From JAGVSR01 sp963742405 (lineage in GTDB: Bacteria; Pseudomonadota; Alphaproteobacteria; Rhizobiales; Hyphomicrobiaceae): 64,000 nt of DNA. Numbering within the stretch: position 1 is the first letter of the stretch; each line of letters opens with the position of its first letter. The stretch spans positions 744,001 to 808,000 of the forward strand of contig CAVUMB010000007.1 of assembly GCA_963742405.1 (NCBI GenBank), written 5' to 3'. Of this stretch, positions 53,909-62,833 are shown piece by piece. The position numbers were made by a program, and so were the translations under genes. The notes under the pieces were generated by a model, which searched no databases, was not told the DNA's origin, and was given only the letters and a program-made list of their open reading frames with translations.

Positions 53909-53914
53909 GACATG

Positions 53915-53946
53915 TCAAAAGCCGTGCGGTCCAACCACCGCACGGC
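53915..53946 (-). terminator. Terminator-like hairpin downstream of the Crp-like gene
   Basis: GCCGTGCGGT (53921-53930) and ACCGCACGGC (53937-53946) form perfect ten-base arms around CCAACC. On the minus strand the stem is followed by TTTTG, fitting termination of the Crp/Fnr-type gene that ends 125 bases upstream. On the plus strand no T-run follows. Confidence 0.6.
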
Positions 53947-54070
53947 AATCTGGCAGTGTGGCGGCCGCTGCTCGCTCTCGGTCCCGGCGCCATCGCCCTC
54001 TGCGGTGATGTCACCGGCCATTACATGCCGATCGATAAGCCATTTTGACTGTCATTTTTTTCGCATCCCG

Positions 54071-54808
54071 CTATTCCGCTACGTGCAGATAGAGTGGATC
54101 AAAGCCGGCGCTTTCGACGAGACGCGACCAATCGGTGATTGTCAGAACACCGGCACGAAACTCCACCGAACGTGACTTTCGCAACCGTTTCAATGCGCGG
54201 TTGACCGAGATGTGGGACATCCCCAGAGCTTGCCCAATCTGGACTTGATTGACCGGAAAGCGGCAGCTGTTGCCGTCTGTCAGACCATTTTTTTTGGCCC
54301 GAAAATACTGCTCGCAGAAAAGATGCGCCAGCCGGGCCACGTGCGTTCGCGAGTTATTGGAAATGGCCTGACGAAAGATCGCCGCGTCGGCCAGCGTCAG
54401 GCGCCACAGCGCAACGCATATCTGTGGCCGCCGCTGGATCAATTTAATCAGCGGCGCGTGCGGGAGCAACGCCAGGACCGCTTGGTTTAAGCCGCATACC
54501 GAGTGGTCCATGATTTTCAGAAACAGGGATTGGACGTCCGGCAGGTCCCCGGTGATGTGAAACGAGAGGTATCGGCGGTCGCCGTTCGGTAGAATGTGAT
54601 ACCGCGCGAGCATGCCTTTTAACACGCAGACAGCCACATCGGGACGATCACCTTGCCGAACGACGTCTTGTCCGGACGCTACTGTTTTGATCCGATAGGG
54701 TAAGGCACGAAGGCTGCTTTGATCCGCGGCAGAAAGCGGGAATTGCTCGGTCACTTTGGAAACCAAGAGATCCGGCACGTCTAAAGCTGCAAAATTTGCA
54801 TTCTTCAT
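54071..54808 (-). CDS. Crp/Fnr-type transcriptional regulator
   Basis: The protein has about 245 residues. The N-terminal cyclic-nucleotide-binding-type beta barrel (IKTVASGQDVVRQGDRPDVA, GDRRYLSFHITGDLPDVQSL) is followed by a helical dimer interface and a C-terminal winged helix with PVNQVQIGQALGMSHISVNR and ALKRLRKSRSVEFRAGVLTI. The Fnr-type N-terminal Cys cluster is absent, so oxygen sensing by Fe-S is unlikely. ATG 54808 was chosen; GTG 54865 would run into the intergenic palindrome. It is divergent from the HWE kinase gene, with the palindrome at 54840-54870 between them. Confidence 0.83.
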   Translation of the reverse strand: MKNANFAALDVPDLLVSKVTEQFPLSAADQSSLRALPYRIKTVASGQDVVRQGDRPDVAVCVLKGMLARYHILPNGDRRYLSFHITGDLPDVQSLFLKIMDHSVCGLNQAVLALLPHAPLIKLIQRRPQICVALWRLTLADAAIFRQAISNNSRTHVARLAHLFCEQYFRAKKNGLTDGNSCRFPVNQVQIGQALGMSHISVNRALKRLRKSRSVEFRAGVLTITDWSRLVESAGFDPLYLHVAE

Positions 54809-54839
54809 AGGGGTCAAACGATGGAACCGGCCAAAGGTT

Positions 54840-54870
54840 CGCACGTCATTATCATTTGATAACACGTGCG
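54840..54870. promoter_or_regulatory. 31-bp palindrome between divergent Crp-like and HWE kinase genes
   Basis: CGCACGT (54840-54846) and ACGTGCG (54864-54870) form outer arms, and TTATCA-TT-TGATAA (54849-54862) a perfect inner 14-base palindrome; one arm spacer is a base longer. The inner core has the length of an Fnr/Crp site but not the classical TTGAT half-site. It may be the operator of the adjacent Crp-like regulator for both divergent genes. Confidence 0.55.
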
Positions 54871-54907
54871 ACGCTCAAGCGGATTTGTATGTCCACTGGT
54901 CGAAGTC

Positions 54908-55996
54908 ATGCGGCGCACGAAGCGCGCGATGAAAATCCCAAGCGGCATTTGCGCCCTTGTCTGGGGATACCGAGTCTTGAGTGAACTTAACGGGAAGCCT
55001 ATCGGCACGTTCCCCGGTGATACGGTTGCTGACACCGCAACGATGTCGCGCGGAAAGGCTTATGCGATTGCGTTTGCACTTGTCGCCGCGGCCGCGACCG
55101 TTCGCTATCTGCTGGGACTTTTTGATGAAGGCGTTCTGCTGTTCGCAATCTTTTTCCCAGGCATCATGCTGACGGCTTTGTGGTGCGGCACCGGTCCGGC
55201 GGTCTTTGCCACGATACTGTCTCTCGTCGTGGTCTGGTACGCGTTCATACCGCCCGCGTTCGAATTCCAACTGAAGGCCAGGGCAACATGGCTTAACCTG
55301 GGGCTATTTTGCGGCAGCTCTGCTCTTATTGTTTGGATTGGCGCGCGGCATCGCAAATTACTGGCTGCAATTGAGCAATCTGAAAAGATCCGGAAGTTAC
55401 TCGTTGAGGAATTGCACCACCGCAGCAAAAACAGCATGTCCGTGGCCAGCACGATCATCTCGCGAACTCTCAGCAATCAACCCGATACGGCAAGCCAGCT
55501 CATCGCTCGTCTCGGCATCGTCCTGCTGCCCGACGAAGTTTACACCGAACCAGAAGCCATCGAGTGTTTGTTGCACCGCGTTCTACTCGCTCAGTTGAAA
55601 CCTTACGGCACAGACCGTTTTGCCCTGACGGGCGCGCAGCTGAAAGTTTCGCCTCGTCAGGCCCGCAATCTCGCTCTCGTCGCTCACGAACTGGCCACCA
55701 ATTCCGCCAAGTACGGCGGACTTTCGGTTGAGAATGGATTTCTCTTCATTTCCTGGCGACTGGCGGACCGGGTCGTGATCATTGATTGGAAAGAAAATGG
55801 CCGGAGCCATGCCGTCGCTTCCGATCGAACGCCCGGGTTCGGCACGCGCCTCATCGAAACAATGATCCGCGATTTGAAGGGAAACTTTGAGCGTATGAAT
55901 ATCGAAACCGGCTACGCCTGCCGGATCAACTTTCCCGTTGAATTGCCCGAGTACGACCACAGCGGCGGCACATCGCAAAGAGTTTCGCCCACTTGA
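54908..55996 (+). CDS. HWE-type membrane sensor histidine kinase
   Basis: The protein has about 362 residues. A DUF4118-type membrane region (YAIAFALVAAAATVRYLLGL to ATWLNLGLFCGSSALIVWIG) is followed by a histidine kinase core with the H-box in EELHHRSKNSMSVASTIISR. The ATP-binding part has LALVAHELATNSAKYGGLSV (N-box), a WKENG block and FGTRLIETMIRDLKGNF. This layout is that of HWE/HisKA_2 kinases, common in alphaproteobacteria. The start is unclear: GTG 54866, ATG 54908, ATG 54929 and ATG 55043 are all in frame. It converges with ubiG and is divergent from a Crp-like regulator. No response regulator gene is adjacent. Confidence 0.78.
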   Translation: MRRTKRAMKIPSGICALVWGYRVLSELNGKPIGTFPGDTVADTATMSRGKAYAIAFALVAAAATVRYLLGLFDEGVLLFAIFFPGIMLTALWCGTGPAVFATILSLVVVWYAFIPPAFEFQLKARATWLNLGLFCGSSALIVWIGARHRKLLAAIEQSEKIRKLLVEELHHRSKNSMSVASTIISRTLSNQPDTASQLIARLGIVLLPDEVYTEPEAIECLLHRVLLAQLKPYGTDRFALTGAQLKVSPRQARNLALVAHELATNSAKYGGLSVENGFLFISWRLADRVVIIDWKENGRSHAVASDRTPGFGTRLIETMIRDLKGNFERMNIETGYACRINFPVELPEYDHSGGTSQRVSPT

Positions 55997-56094
55997 GCGG
56001 CAGCCTCCGCAAGCCTAACGGTTGGTGGTCGACAACCGCTGCATTTGGAGGCGCCCGCGTCGTGCCGCGCCGTTTTGGCCGAACCCTTTGCCCG

Positions 56095-56877
56095 CTATGG
56101 CTTCGCCGCGAAGCTGAGATAATTCACGTCTGTATCGTTGGAAAGCGACCACGTGTCTTTTAGCGGATCATAGACGATGCCTTTGAATGCGGGCAGCGAT
56201 AGACCGGCCGCGGTTACGTGGCGCGCCAATTCATCCGGGGTGACGAAACGGTCCCATTGATGGGTGCCGCGCGGAAGCCAGCCGAACACATACTCCGCCG
56301 CCACGATCGCCAGGGCATAAGACTTCAAATTGCGATTGATGGTTGAAAGCACCAAGGCGCCGCCGGAACGCACGAGGCCTGCACATGTTGCCACGAAGGC
56401 GGCAACGTCGGGCACGTGTTCGACGACCTCAAGCGATATCACGGCATCGAAAAGCTGACCCTCCGCGGCCAGTTCCTCCACCATTGCGACGCGATATGTC
56501 AGGTCCAGCCCACCATGTCCGCTGTCCCCGGTGACATGCGCGCGCGCCGCCTCCACGTTTTCTCGTCCAGGATCGATGCCGATGACCGTGGCGCCCATTC
56601 GGGCTAGCGGCTCCGACACGAGGCCGCCGCCGCATCCGACATCGAGCAGCCGCAAGCCCTTCAGCGGTTTCAGCCCAGTGCCCTTCAGCCCGAAGTGCCG
56701 TACCAACTCATCGCGCACGAAGGTCAACCGGGTCGGCGCGAGTTGGTGCAACGGGCGGAATTTGCCCTTGGTGTCCCACCATTCAGCCGCGATACGCCGG
56801 AAGCGCTCGACTTCGGCGGGATCGACGTTGCGGGTGTCGGCGGCATTGGCGGCTGATCGTTTGGACGGCGCTGTCAT
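56095..56877 (-). CDS. ubiG: Ubiquinone biosynthesis 3-O-methyltransferase UbiG
   Basis: This is a 260-residue SAM-dependent methyltransferase. The N-terminus VDPAEVERFRRIAAEWWDTK matches UbiG, the SAM motif I is in LRLLDVGCGGGLVSEPLARM, followed by VIGIDPGRENVEAARAHV and SLEVVEHVPDVAAFVATCAG. It performs both O-methylations in ubiquinone biosynthesis. ATG 56877 was chosen over the upstream in-frame start because the family starts here. It is divergent from lysC, the usual order in Hyphomicrobiales. Confidence 0.93.
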   Translation of the reverse strand: MTAPSKRSAANAADTRNVDPAEVERFRRIAAEWWDTKGKFRPLHQLAPTRLTFVRDELVRHFGLKGTGLKPLKGLRLLDVGCGGGLVSEPLARMGATVIGIDPGRENVEAARAHVTGDSGHGGLDLTYRVAMVEELAAEGQLFDAVISLEVVEHVPDVAAFVATCAGLVRSGGALVLSTINRNLKSYALAIVAAEYVFGWLPRGTHQWDRFVTPDELARHVTAAGLSLPAFKGIVYDPLKDTWSLSNDTDVNYLSFAAKP

Positions 56878-57104
56878 GGTGCTATGAGGCCGTTCCCTGA
56901 GCCGTTCTGTCAATGTGGCAGTGCAAGGTTGCCGTACGCGGCCGATGCCTTTATGAGAAGCCCGGAACCGGGCAATTGAGATCGGCGGCGCTCCTTGTCA
57001 ATCAGGGGCGGGGCTGGTCGTGGCCGTTCGCAGGCCAATCTCGCGATAGGAACGTGTGCGGTGAAACCTCGGGCGCGACGGACGGGCACCGGGCTGGAGA
57101 CGCT

Positions 57105-58367
57105 ATGGCATTGGTGGTGATGAAGTTCGGCGGAACGTCGGTTGCGAATGTGGAGCGCATTCGTAATGTGGCCGCTCACGTCAAACGTGAAGTCGACGCC
57201 GGCAATAAGGTTGCCGTTGTGGTCTCGGCCATGGCCGGGGCGACCAATCAACTCGTGGCCTGGGTCAACGAAGCCTCGACGCTGCACGACAAGCGCGAAT
57301 ACGACGCCGTCGTCGCGTCCGGCGAGCAAGTGACTGCCGGCCTCACTGCGATTGTCCTGCAATCCATGGGATTGAAGGCGCGCTCGTGGTCGGGATGGCA
57401 AGTGCCCATTGAAACTAGCGATGCCCACGGCGCTGCCCGCATACTCAACATTCCGGGTGACAAATTGCGCGCGTCCATCGACGCGGGCGAAGTCGCCGTC
57501 ATCACGGGATTTCAGGGCATCGACGCATCCAGTGATCGGGTCGCCACGCTCGGCCGCGGCGGTTCGGATACGAGCGCGGTCGCCGTCGCCGTGGCGCTGA
57601 ACGCCGATGTCTGCGACATCTACACGGACGTGGACGGCGTTTACACCACCGATCCGCGGATTGTCGCCAAGGCTCGGCGTCTGCCGAAGGTGTCGTACGA
57701 GGAGATGCTTGAAATGGCATCGTCCGGCTCGAAAGTTTTGCAGACCAGATCTGTCGAGCTGGCCATGGTGCACGGCATGCGCACGCGAGTGCTGTCGAGT
57801 TTCGTAGCCCCTGATCAAATGCCGGCCGTGCGGCTCGACAATCTGGATACTATCGGTACCACCGTTTGCAGCGAGGACGAGATCGTGGAACAGCAGGTCG
57901 TAAGCGGCATTGCCTACGCCAAGGACGAGGCCAAGGTGACCCTGCTGAAAGTCGAGGACAAGCCGGGTATTGCGGCTCGGATCTTTGGACCGCTGGCGGA
58001 AGCCTCGATCAACGTCGATATGATCGTCCAGAACGTCGCCGCCGACGGCAAGGCCACCGACATGACCTTCACCGTACAAGCGGCGGAATTAACCCGTGCT
58101 CTTGCCGTTCTCGACGCTGCCAAGGCGGATATCGGCCATTTTGACGTCACGGCATCGGATGGCGTTGCAAAGATATCGGTCATCGGTGTCGGCATGCGCA
58201 GCCACGCCGGGGTCGCTGCCCGCATGTTCCAGGCATTGGCGGAAAAGGGCATCAATATCCTTGCGATTTCGACATCCGAAATCAAGATCAGCGTCTTGAT
58301 AGATGCAGCCTATGCAGAACTAGCGGTCCGAACTTTGCATACTTTGTATGGTTTAGACGCAGACTAG
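57105..58367 (+). CDS. lysC: Aspartate kinase
   Basis: This 420-residue enzyme starts MALVVMKFGGTSVANVERIR, followed by KVAVVVSAMAGATNQLVAWV, GFQGIDASSDRVATLGRGGS (catalytic loop) and NADVCDIYTDVDGVYTTDPR. The C-terminal pair of ACT domains (VTLLKVEDKPGIAARIFGPL, ISVIGVGMRSHAGVAARMFQ) gives feedback control by lysine and threonine. It phosphorylates aspartate at the entry to lysine, threonine and methionine synthesis. A GGAGACGCT ribosome-binding region lies just before ATG 57105. Confidence 0.95.
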   Translation: MALVVMKFGGTSVANVERIRNVAAHVKREVDAGNKVAVVVSAMAGATNQLVAWVNEASTLHDKREYDAVVASGEQVTAGLTAIVLQSMGLKARSWSGWQVPIETSDAHGAARILNIPGDKLRASIDAGEVAVITGFQGIDASSDRVATLGRGGSDTSAVAVAVALNADVCDIYTDVDGVYTTDPRIVAKARRLPKVSYEEMLEMASSGSKVLQTRSVELAMVHGMRTRVLSSFVAPDQMPAVRLDNLDTIGTTVCSEDEIVEQQVVSGIAYAKDEAKVTLLKVEDKPGIAARIFGPLAEASINVDMIVQNVAADGKATDMTFTVQAAELTRALAVLDAAKADIGHFDVTASDGVAKISVIGVGMRSHAGVAARMFQALAEKGINILAISTSEIKISVLIDAAYAELAVRTLHTLYGLDAD

Positions 58368-58430
58368 AGGACGACAAGGCGCGGCGGCGAATTGCTTGCA
58401 GCGCGGCCCCGGCGGAGAGTGGGCACGGCC

Positions 58431-60722
58431 ATGGTCACCAAGAGAGGCGAAGAGCCCCGCGTGATACCTTCCGAGCCGGCATTGCGCATCATCATGCGCC
58501 GGCTGCGGGACATCATGGCCGAAACCGGCGACGGCCAGTCGCGTCTGGACAAGATCGTCCGCCAGATTGCCGGCGTGATGGTGGCGGATGTCTGCTCGCT
58601 GTATTTGAAGCGCCAGGATGGCACGCTGGAACTTTTCGCAACCGAGGGCCTTCTGTCGACCGCAGTGCACAACACGCGGTTGAAACGCGCTGAGGGTCTC
58701 GTTGGCCGTTGCGCGGAGTTGAACATCACGATCAATGAGCCCGACGCCCCCAAGCATCCCTCATTTTCCTACCGGCCCGAGACGGGCGAGGAACTCTACC
58801 ACTCTTTGCTTGCGGTTCCGATCCAGCGGTCGGGACAGGTGCTGGGCGTGCTCGTCGTGCAGAATAGAACGGCGAAGGAGTATTCCGACGAAGATGTCGA
58901 AGTTCTGGAATCGACCGCAATGGTGGTTGCCGAACAACTCGTGTCGGGCGCTGTTGCAGGCACCACCGCGGCGCTGGAAATTTCGAGCTCGCTAGCCGCC
59001 GTCATCAAGGGCCAGTCGATCTCCGAAGGCCTCGCGCTTGGCCACGTCGTGCTGCACGAAAGCCGCATCGTCGTGACCAAGTTGATGGCCGACGATCCGG
59101 TCCATGAACTGCGCCGACTTGAGAACGGCCTCACCGACTTGCGCCTGTCGCTGGACGCAATGTTGGCGCATGAACACTTGTCCGCTGCCGGCGAACACCG
59201 CGATGTACTCGACGCTTATCGCATGTTCGCACACGACAAAGGCTGGGAACGCCGCCTGCGCGAGGCCGTGCAAGGCGGACTGACGGCGGATGCGGCCGTC
59301 GAGCGCGTTTTGAACAACACCCGCTCGCGTCTGATGCATCAGCCCGATCCCTTCTGGCGCGAACGCCAGCGCGATCTGGACGACCTGTCGGATCGCCTCC
59401 TGCGCATCCTTGCCGGCCGCCCGGGCGGCCCGATCGACCACCATGAGATGCCGCCCGATACGATCCTTGTCGCGCGCACCATGGGCCCAGCGGAACTGTT
59501 GGACTATGATCGCGATAAACTGCGCGGCCTCGTTGTTGAGGACGGTTCTCCGCAAAGCCATGTCGCGATCGTTGCCAAGGCGCTCGGCATCGCGGCCGTT
59601 GCCCGCGCCACCGGCATCGTCGAACGCGCCAGTGCCGGCGACGCTATCATCGTCGATGGTGTCACCGGCCAGGTGCATCTGCGCCCGCAGCCGGAGGTCG
59701 TATCGGCTTACAGCGACAAAGCCCGCTTTCGCGCCAAGCGTCAGAAGCAGTACGAGGCGTTGCGCGAAAAGCCCGCCGTAACCCGCGACGGCGTTCGCAT
59801 TAATTTGCAGATGAATGCCGGCCTCATCGTTGACATGCCGCATCTGGAAGAATCCGGTGCTGATGGCATTGGCCTGTTTCGCACCGAACTGCAGTTTATG
59901 CTCTCGCGCACGTTTCCGCGCCACATGCGCCAGCTGCAGACCTACAAGACCGTCCTCGACGAGGCCAAGGGCAAGCCTGTCGTTTTTCGCGCCCTCGACA
60001 TTGGCGGCGACAAGGTGCTGCCGTATCTGCGCCCGACGAAGGAAGAAAATCCGGCCATCGGCTGGCGTGCGATCCGTATGTCGCTCGACCGGCCGGCTTT
60101 GCTGCGCACCCAGGTTCGCGCTTTTCTCCATGCTGCGTCCGGCCGCGAACTGCGTCTCATGATCCCGATGGTATCCGAGGCCGCCGAGATCGACCTTGTC
60201 CGCGCCCAGGTTGATAAGGAAATCGGCATCATGCTGCGCAAGGGCGTATCGCCGCCCAAATCTCTCAAGCTCGGCGCAATGATCGAGGTGCCAAGCCTGC
60301 TCTTCGAACTGGACGGTCTCTTGCCTAAGGTGGATTTCGTCTCCATCGGCTCCAATGACCTGATGCAGTTCCTGTTCGCCGCCGACCGCACCAACGCCCG
60401 AGTTGGCAGCCGCTACGACAGTTTGACGGTCGCACCAATGCGCGTTCTCTCAGAACTCGTGAAGGCCTGCGCCCGCCACAAAACGCACCTGACAGTATGC
60501 GGTGAGATGGCAGGACGGCCACTCGAAGCGATGGCGCTGATCGGGCTCGGATTCCGAACCTTGTCGATGGCGCCCGCGTCTGTCGGCCCTGTCAAGACGA
60601 TGATCCTCGGATTGCACGCCGGCGCTGTTCAATTGATCGTTGAACGTTTCACGCGGGACGGAAAAGGCTCGCTCCGCTCGGATTTGATGCGCTTTGCCGA
60701 GCAGAACGGCATCGAGATTTAA
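58431..60722 (+). CDS. ptsP: PTS-Ntr enzyme I (phosphoenolpyruvate-protein phosphotransferase)
   Basis: This is a 763-residue protein. The N-terminal GAF domain (residues about 30-170) includes ADVCSLYLKRQDGTLELFAT and SFSYRPETGEELYHSLLAVP. The enzyme I part follows, with the phosphohistidine loop in VVEDGSPQSHVAIVAKALGI, then IGLFRTELQFMLSRTFPRHM, FRALDIGGDKVLPYLRPTKE and the Cys-containing VCGEMAGRPLEAMALIGLGF. EI-Ntr starts a phosphorelay via NPr to EIIA-Ntr that adjusts carbon, nitrogen and potassium metabolism. The GAF domain senses glutamine in some species. ATG 58431 begins just before the conserved sequence. Confidence 0.95.
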   Translation: MVTKRGEEPRVIPSEPALRIIMRRLRDIMAETGDGQSRLDKIVRQIAGVMVADVCSLYLKRQDGTLELFATEGLLSTAVHNTRLKRAEGLVGRCAELNITINEPDAPKHPSFSYRPETGEELYHSLLAVPIQRSGQVLGVLVVQNRTAKEYSDEDVEVLESTAMVVAEQLVSGAVAGTTAALEISSSLAAVIKGQSISEGLALGHVVLHESRIVVTKLMADDPVHELRRLENGLTDLRLSLDAMLAHEHLSAAGEHRDVLDAYRMFAHDKGWERRLREAVQGGLTADAAVERVLNNTRSRLMHQPDPFWRERQRDLDDLSDRLLRILAGRPGGPIDHHEMPPDTILVARTMGPAELLDYDRDKLRGLVVEDGSPQSHVAIVAKALGIAAVARATGIVERASAGDAIIVDGVTGQVHLRPQPEVVSAYSDKARFRAKRQKQYEALREKPAVTRDGVRINLQMNAGLIVDMPHLEESGADGIGLFRTELQFMLSRTFPRHMRQLQTYKTVLDEAKGKPVVFRALDIGGDKVLPYLRPTKEENPAIGWRAIRMSLDRPALLRTQVRAFLHAASGRELRLMIPMVSEAAEIDLVRAQVDKEIGIMLRKGVSPPKSLKLGAMIEVPSLLFELDGLLPKVDFVSIGSNDLMQFLFAADRTNARVGSRYDSLTVAPMRVLSELVKACARHKTHLTVCGEMAGRPLEAMALIGLGFRTLSMAPASVGPVKTMILGLHAGAVQLIVERFTRDGKGSLRSDLMRFAEQNGIEI

Positions 60723-60855
60723 TTTCGTCTGCGGCTCGTTCGCAACATCATGACTTTTACCGGTTTTTTCACTTTGACTCTCGCGCCAGCAGGTTGATTC
60801 TAGGGCTGTCCGGTCGTGTTCCGGACGGCAGCATGTGCGTGGTGAGATTTTGTCG

Positions 60856-61635
60856 ATGCGTTTGCCGAAGGCGCCGTCTTCTCACGTGAATTTTGCGCCC
60901 CGCGCCGGGGCCCATAACGGCGGCGGCGCCCGCCCTGCGCCAGCGTTCGATGCGGAGATCGGGCGGCTATTTTCCGAACTGCGCCAGTATCTCGGTCGTC
61001 CCGTTGCCCACATCGCTCAGCACCTCGGAACGCATCCGAACGTGATTACGGCCCTGGAGGCTGGACGTATCGATCTTTTACCCGGCTGGAATGAAACGGC
61101 CCGCATTGTCTCCGGCTACATTGCGCTGGCCCGCCTGGATTCACGTCCGGCGCTCGACCGCCTGGCTATGCTGATGGGCGTGTCGATCCCCGTCCGGCCG
61201 GGAAATCCGGCCCCCTCGCTCGTTCAGCGGCCACCTGATGCAGCTGCGACACCAGTGGCCCGGATACTCGGCCGCCTCTCTGAGGCAGCCCACAGGGCTC
61301 GCAGCGAGGCCAGCGATCCTGGCATCCTTGTCGAATGGGTCAGCCATCTCCAGGAAACCGTCCACTGCCTGGTCAACTCGGTGCGTCTGGCCCGCGCCCC
61401 CGTCCGCTGGGTCATGGCGGGTGCGTTGACACTTATTGTCATGTTCTCGGCTGCACCTTCCGGTGTGCTGCAGGCGTCCGTCAGCGGACTTTCACAACCG
61501 ATCTCTGGCCTTTGGCGTAAAATCAGTGGTCAAGCCGGCGAGGTCCGCGTCATCTTGCGCGGCGGACTAAAGTGGATCGAAGCCGAAGATCCGCGTGCCC
61601 GGCGATCGGACAAATTGCCCTCACGGCGGTCTTGA
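60856..61635 (+). CDS. HTH-domain, single-membrane-segment protein (RodZ-like layout)
   Basis: This is a 259-residue protein. Residues about 35-80 hold an XRE/RodZ-type helix-turn-helix (LFSELRQYLGRPVAHIAQHL, GTHPNVITALEAGRIDLLPG, WNETARIVSGYIAL). A predicted membrane helix near residue 190-210 (VRWVMAGALTLIVMFSAAPS) is followed by a short C-terminal domain ending in a basic tail. The HTH-TM-short domain order recalls RodZ, but the sequence is only distantly similar. It sits between ptsP and prfA, a conserved place in Hyphomicrobiales; function is unknown. A GGTGAG ribosome-binding site precedes ATG 60856. Confidence 0.7.
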   Translation: MRLPKAPSSHVNFAPRAGAHNGGGARPAPAFDAEIGRLFSELRQYLGRPVAHIAQHLGTHPNVITALEAGRIDLLPGWNETARIVSGYIALARLDSRPALDRLAMLMGVSIPVRPGNPAPSLVQRPPDAAATPVARILGRLSEAAHRARSEASDPGILVEWVSHLQETVHCLVNSVRLARAPVRWVMAGALTLIVMFSAAPSGVLQASVSGLSQPISGLWRKISGQAGEVRVILRGGLKWIEAEDPRARRSDKLPSRRS

Positions 61636-61750
61636 GACTATAAGAGCGGCCCGATACATGGCGGCGCTCCGAGTGGGCGACCGCCATTCGTCATTGGACT
61701 TGCCGGCCGGGGCCGCAGGTCCCCCGCACCCGGACCTGAACACCTCCGAC

Positions 61751-62833
61751 ATGAACGCACTGCCCGAAGACAAACTCGAGAAGTTGCTGGAGCGCTGGGA
61801 GTCGATCCAAGCGGAACTGAACCTGGGTGCAAACCCGGTCGTCTATGCGAAGTTGACGAAGGAATTCGCCGACATCGACCCCCTCGTCGCTTCGATCCGC
61901 GGTTTGAAAACCCGCCGCCAGGAAATCGCCGAACTCGAAACGATGCTGCGCGATCCGGCCGCCGACAAGGAGATGGTGGCGCTGGCCCGCGACGAACTGG
62001 AGACGCTGCGCCCCGACCTGGAGCAGCAGGAACAGGCTTTGCGCATTCTGCTCTTGCCGAAGGATGCCGCAGACGAGCGGAGCGCGATTGTCGAAGTCCG
62101 CGCTGGAACGGGTGGCGACGAAGCGGCCCTGTTTGCCGCCGATTTGTTCCGCATGTATCAGCGCTATGCCGATCTCAATGGCTGGACCTGCGAAATCATT
62201 TCCATGTCTGAGAATGACTTGGGCGGTTATCGCGAAATCGTGGCATCGATCTCCGGGCGAGGCGTGTTCTCGAAGTTGAAATATGAAAGTGGCGTGCACC
62301 GGGTGCAGCGCGTACCGGCGACTGAAAATCAAGGCCGCATCCATACATCTGCTGCAACGGTCGCTGTTCTGCCTGAAGCCGAAGACGTCGATATCGACGT
62401 CCGCCCAGAAGACATTCGCATCGATACCATGCGCGCCAGTGGCGCCGGCGGCCAGCACGTCAATAAAACCGACTCAGCGGTTCGCATCACGCATCTGCCG
62501 ACCGGCATCATCGTGGTGTCCGCCGAGAAGTCGCAGCACCAGAACCGCAAGCTCGCCATGCAGGTGTTACGCTCGCGCCTCTACGAAGTGGAGCGCGAGA
62601 AGGTCGACAGCGCGCGCAGCCAAGCACGCAAGTCACAGGTCGGGTCCGGCGATCGGTCGCAGCGCATCCGCACCTACAATTACCCCCAGGGCCGCGTCAC
62701 TGATCACCGGATAAACTTGACCATGCACAACATCGATCGTGTGATGGAAGGAACCGGCCTGGGTGAGATTATTGATGCTCTCGTCACCCAGCACCAGGCC
62801 GAGCTTCTGGCGGATTTCGAAAACAATGGCTGA
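61751..62833 (+). CDS. prfA: Peptide chain release factor 1
   Basis: This 360-residue protein contains the GGQ motif in MRASGAGGQHVNKTDSAVRI that triggers peptidyl-tRNA hydrolysis. The family start MNALPEDKLEKLLERWESIQ, EVRAGTGGDEAALFAADLFR and VPATENQGRIHTSAATVAVL are also present, and the codon-recognition region precedes GGQ. RF1 recognises UAA and UAG. The open frame extends 52 codons upstream, but ATG 61751 is the family start. prmC, which methylates the GGQ glutamine, starts 8 bases before the prfA stop. Confidence 0.96.
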   Translation: MNALPEDKLEKLLERWESIQAELNLGANPVVYAKLTKEFADIDPLVASIRGLKTRRQEIAELETMLRDPAADKEMVALARDELETLRPDLEQQEQALRILLLPKDAADERSAIVEVRAGTGGDEAALFAADLFRMYQRYADLNGWTCEIISMSENDLGGYREIVASISGRGVFSKLKYESGVHRVQRVPATENQGRIHTSAATVAVLPEAEDVDIDVRPEDIRIDTMRASGAGGQHVNKTDSAVRITHLPTGIIVVSAEKSQHQNRKLAMQVLRSRLYEVEREKVDSARSQARKSQVGSGDRSQRIRTYNYPQGRVTDHRINLTMHNIDRVMEGTGLGEIIDALVTQHQAELLADFENNG

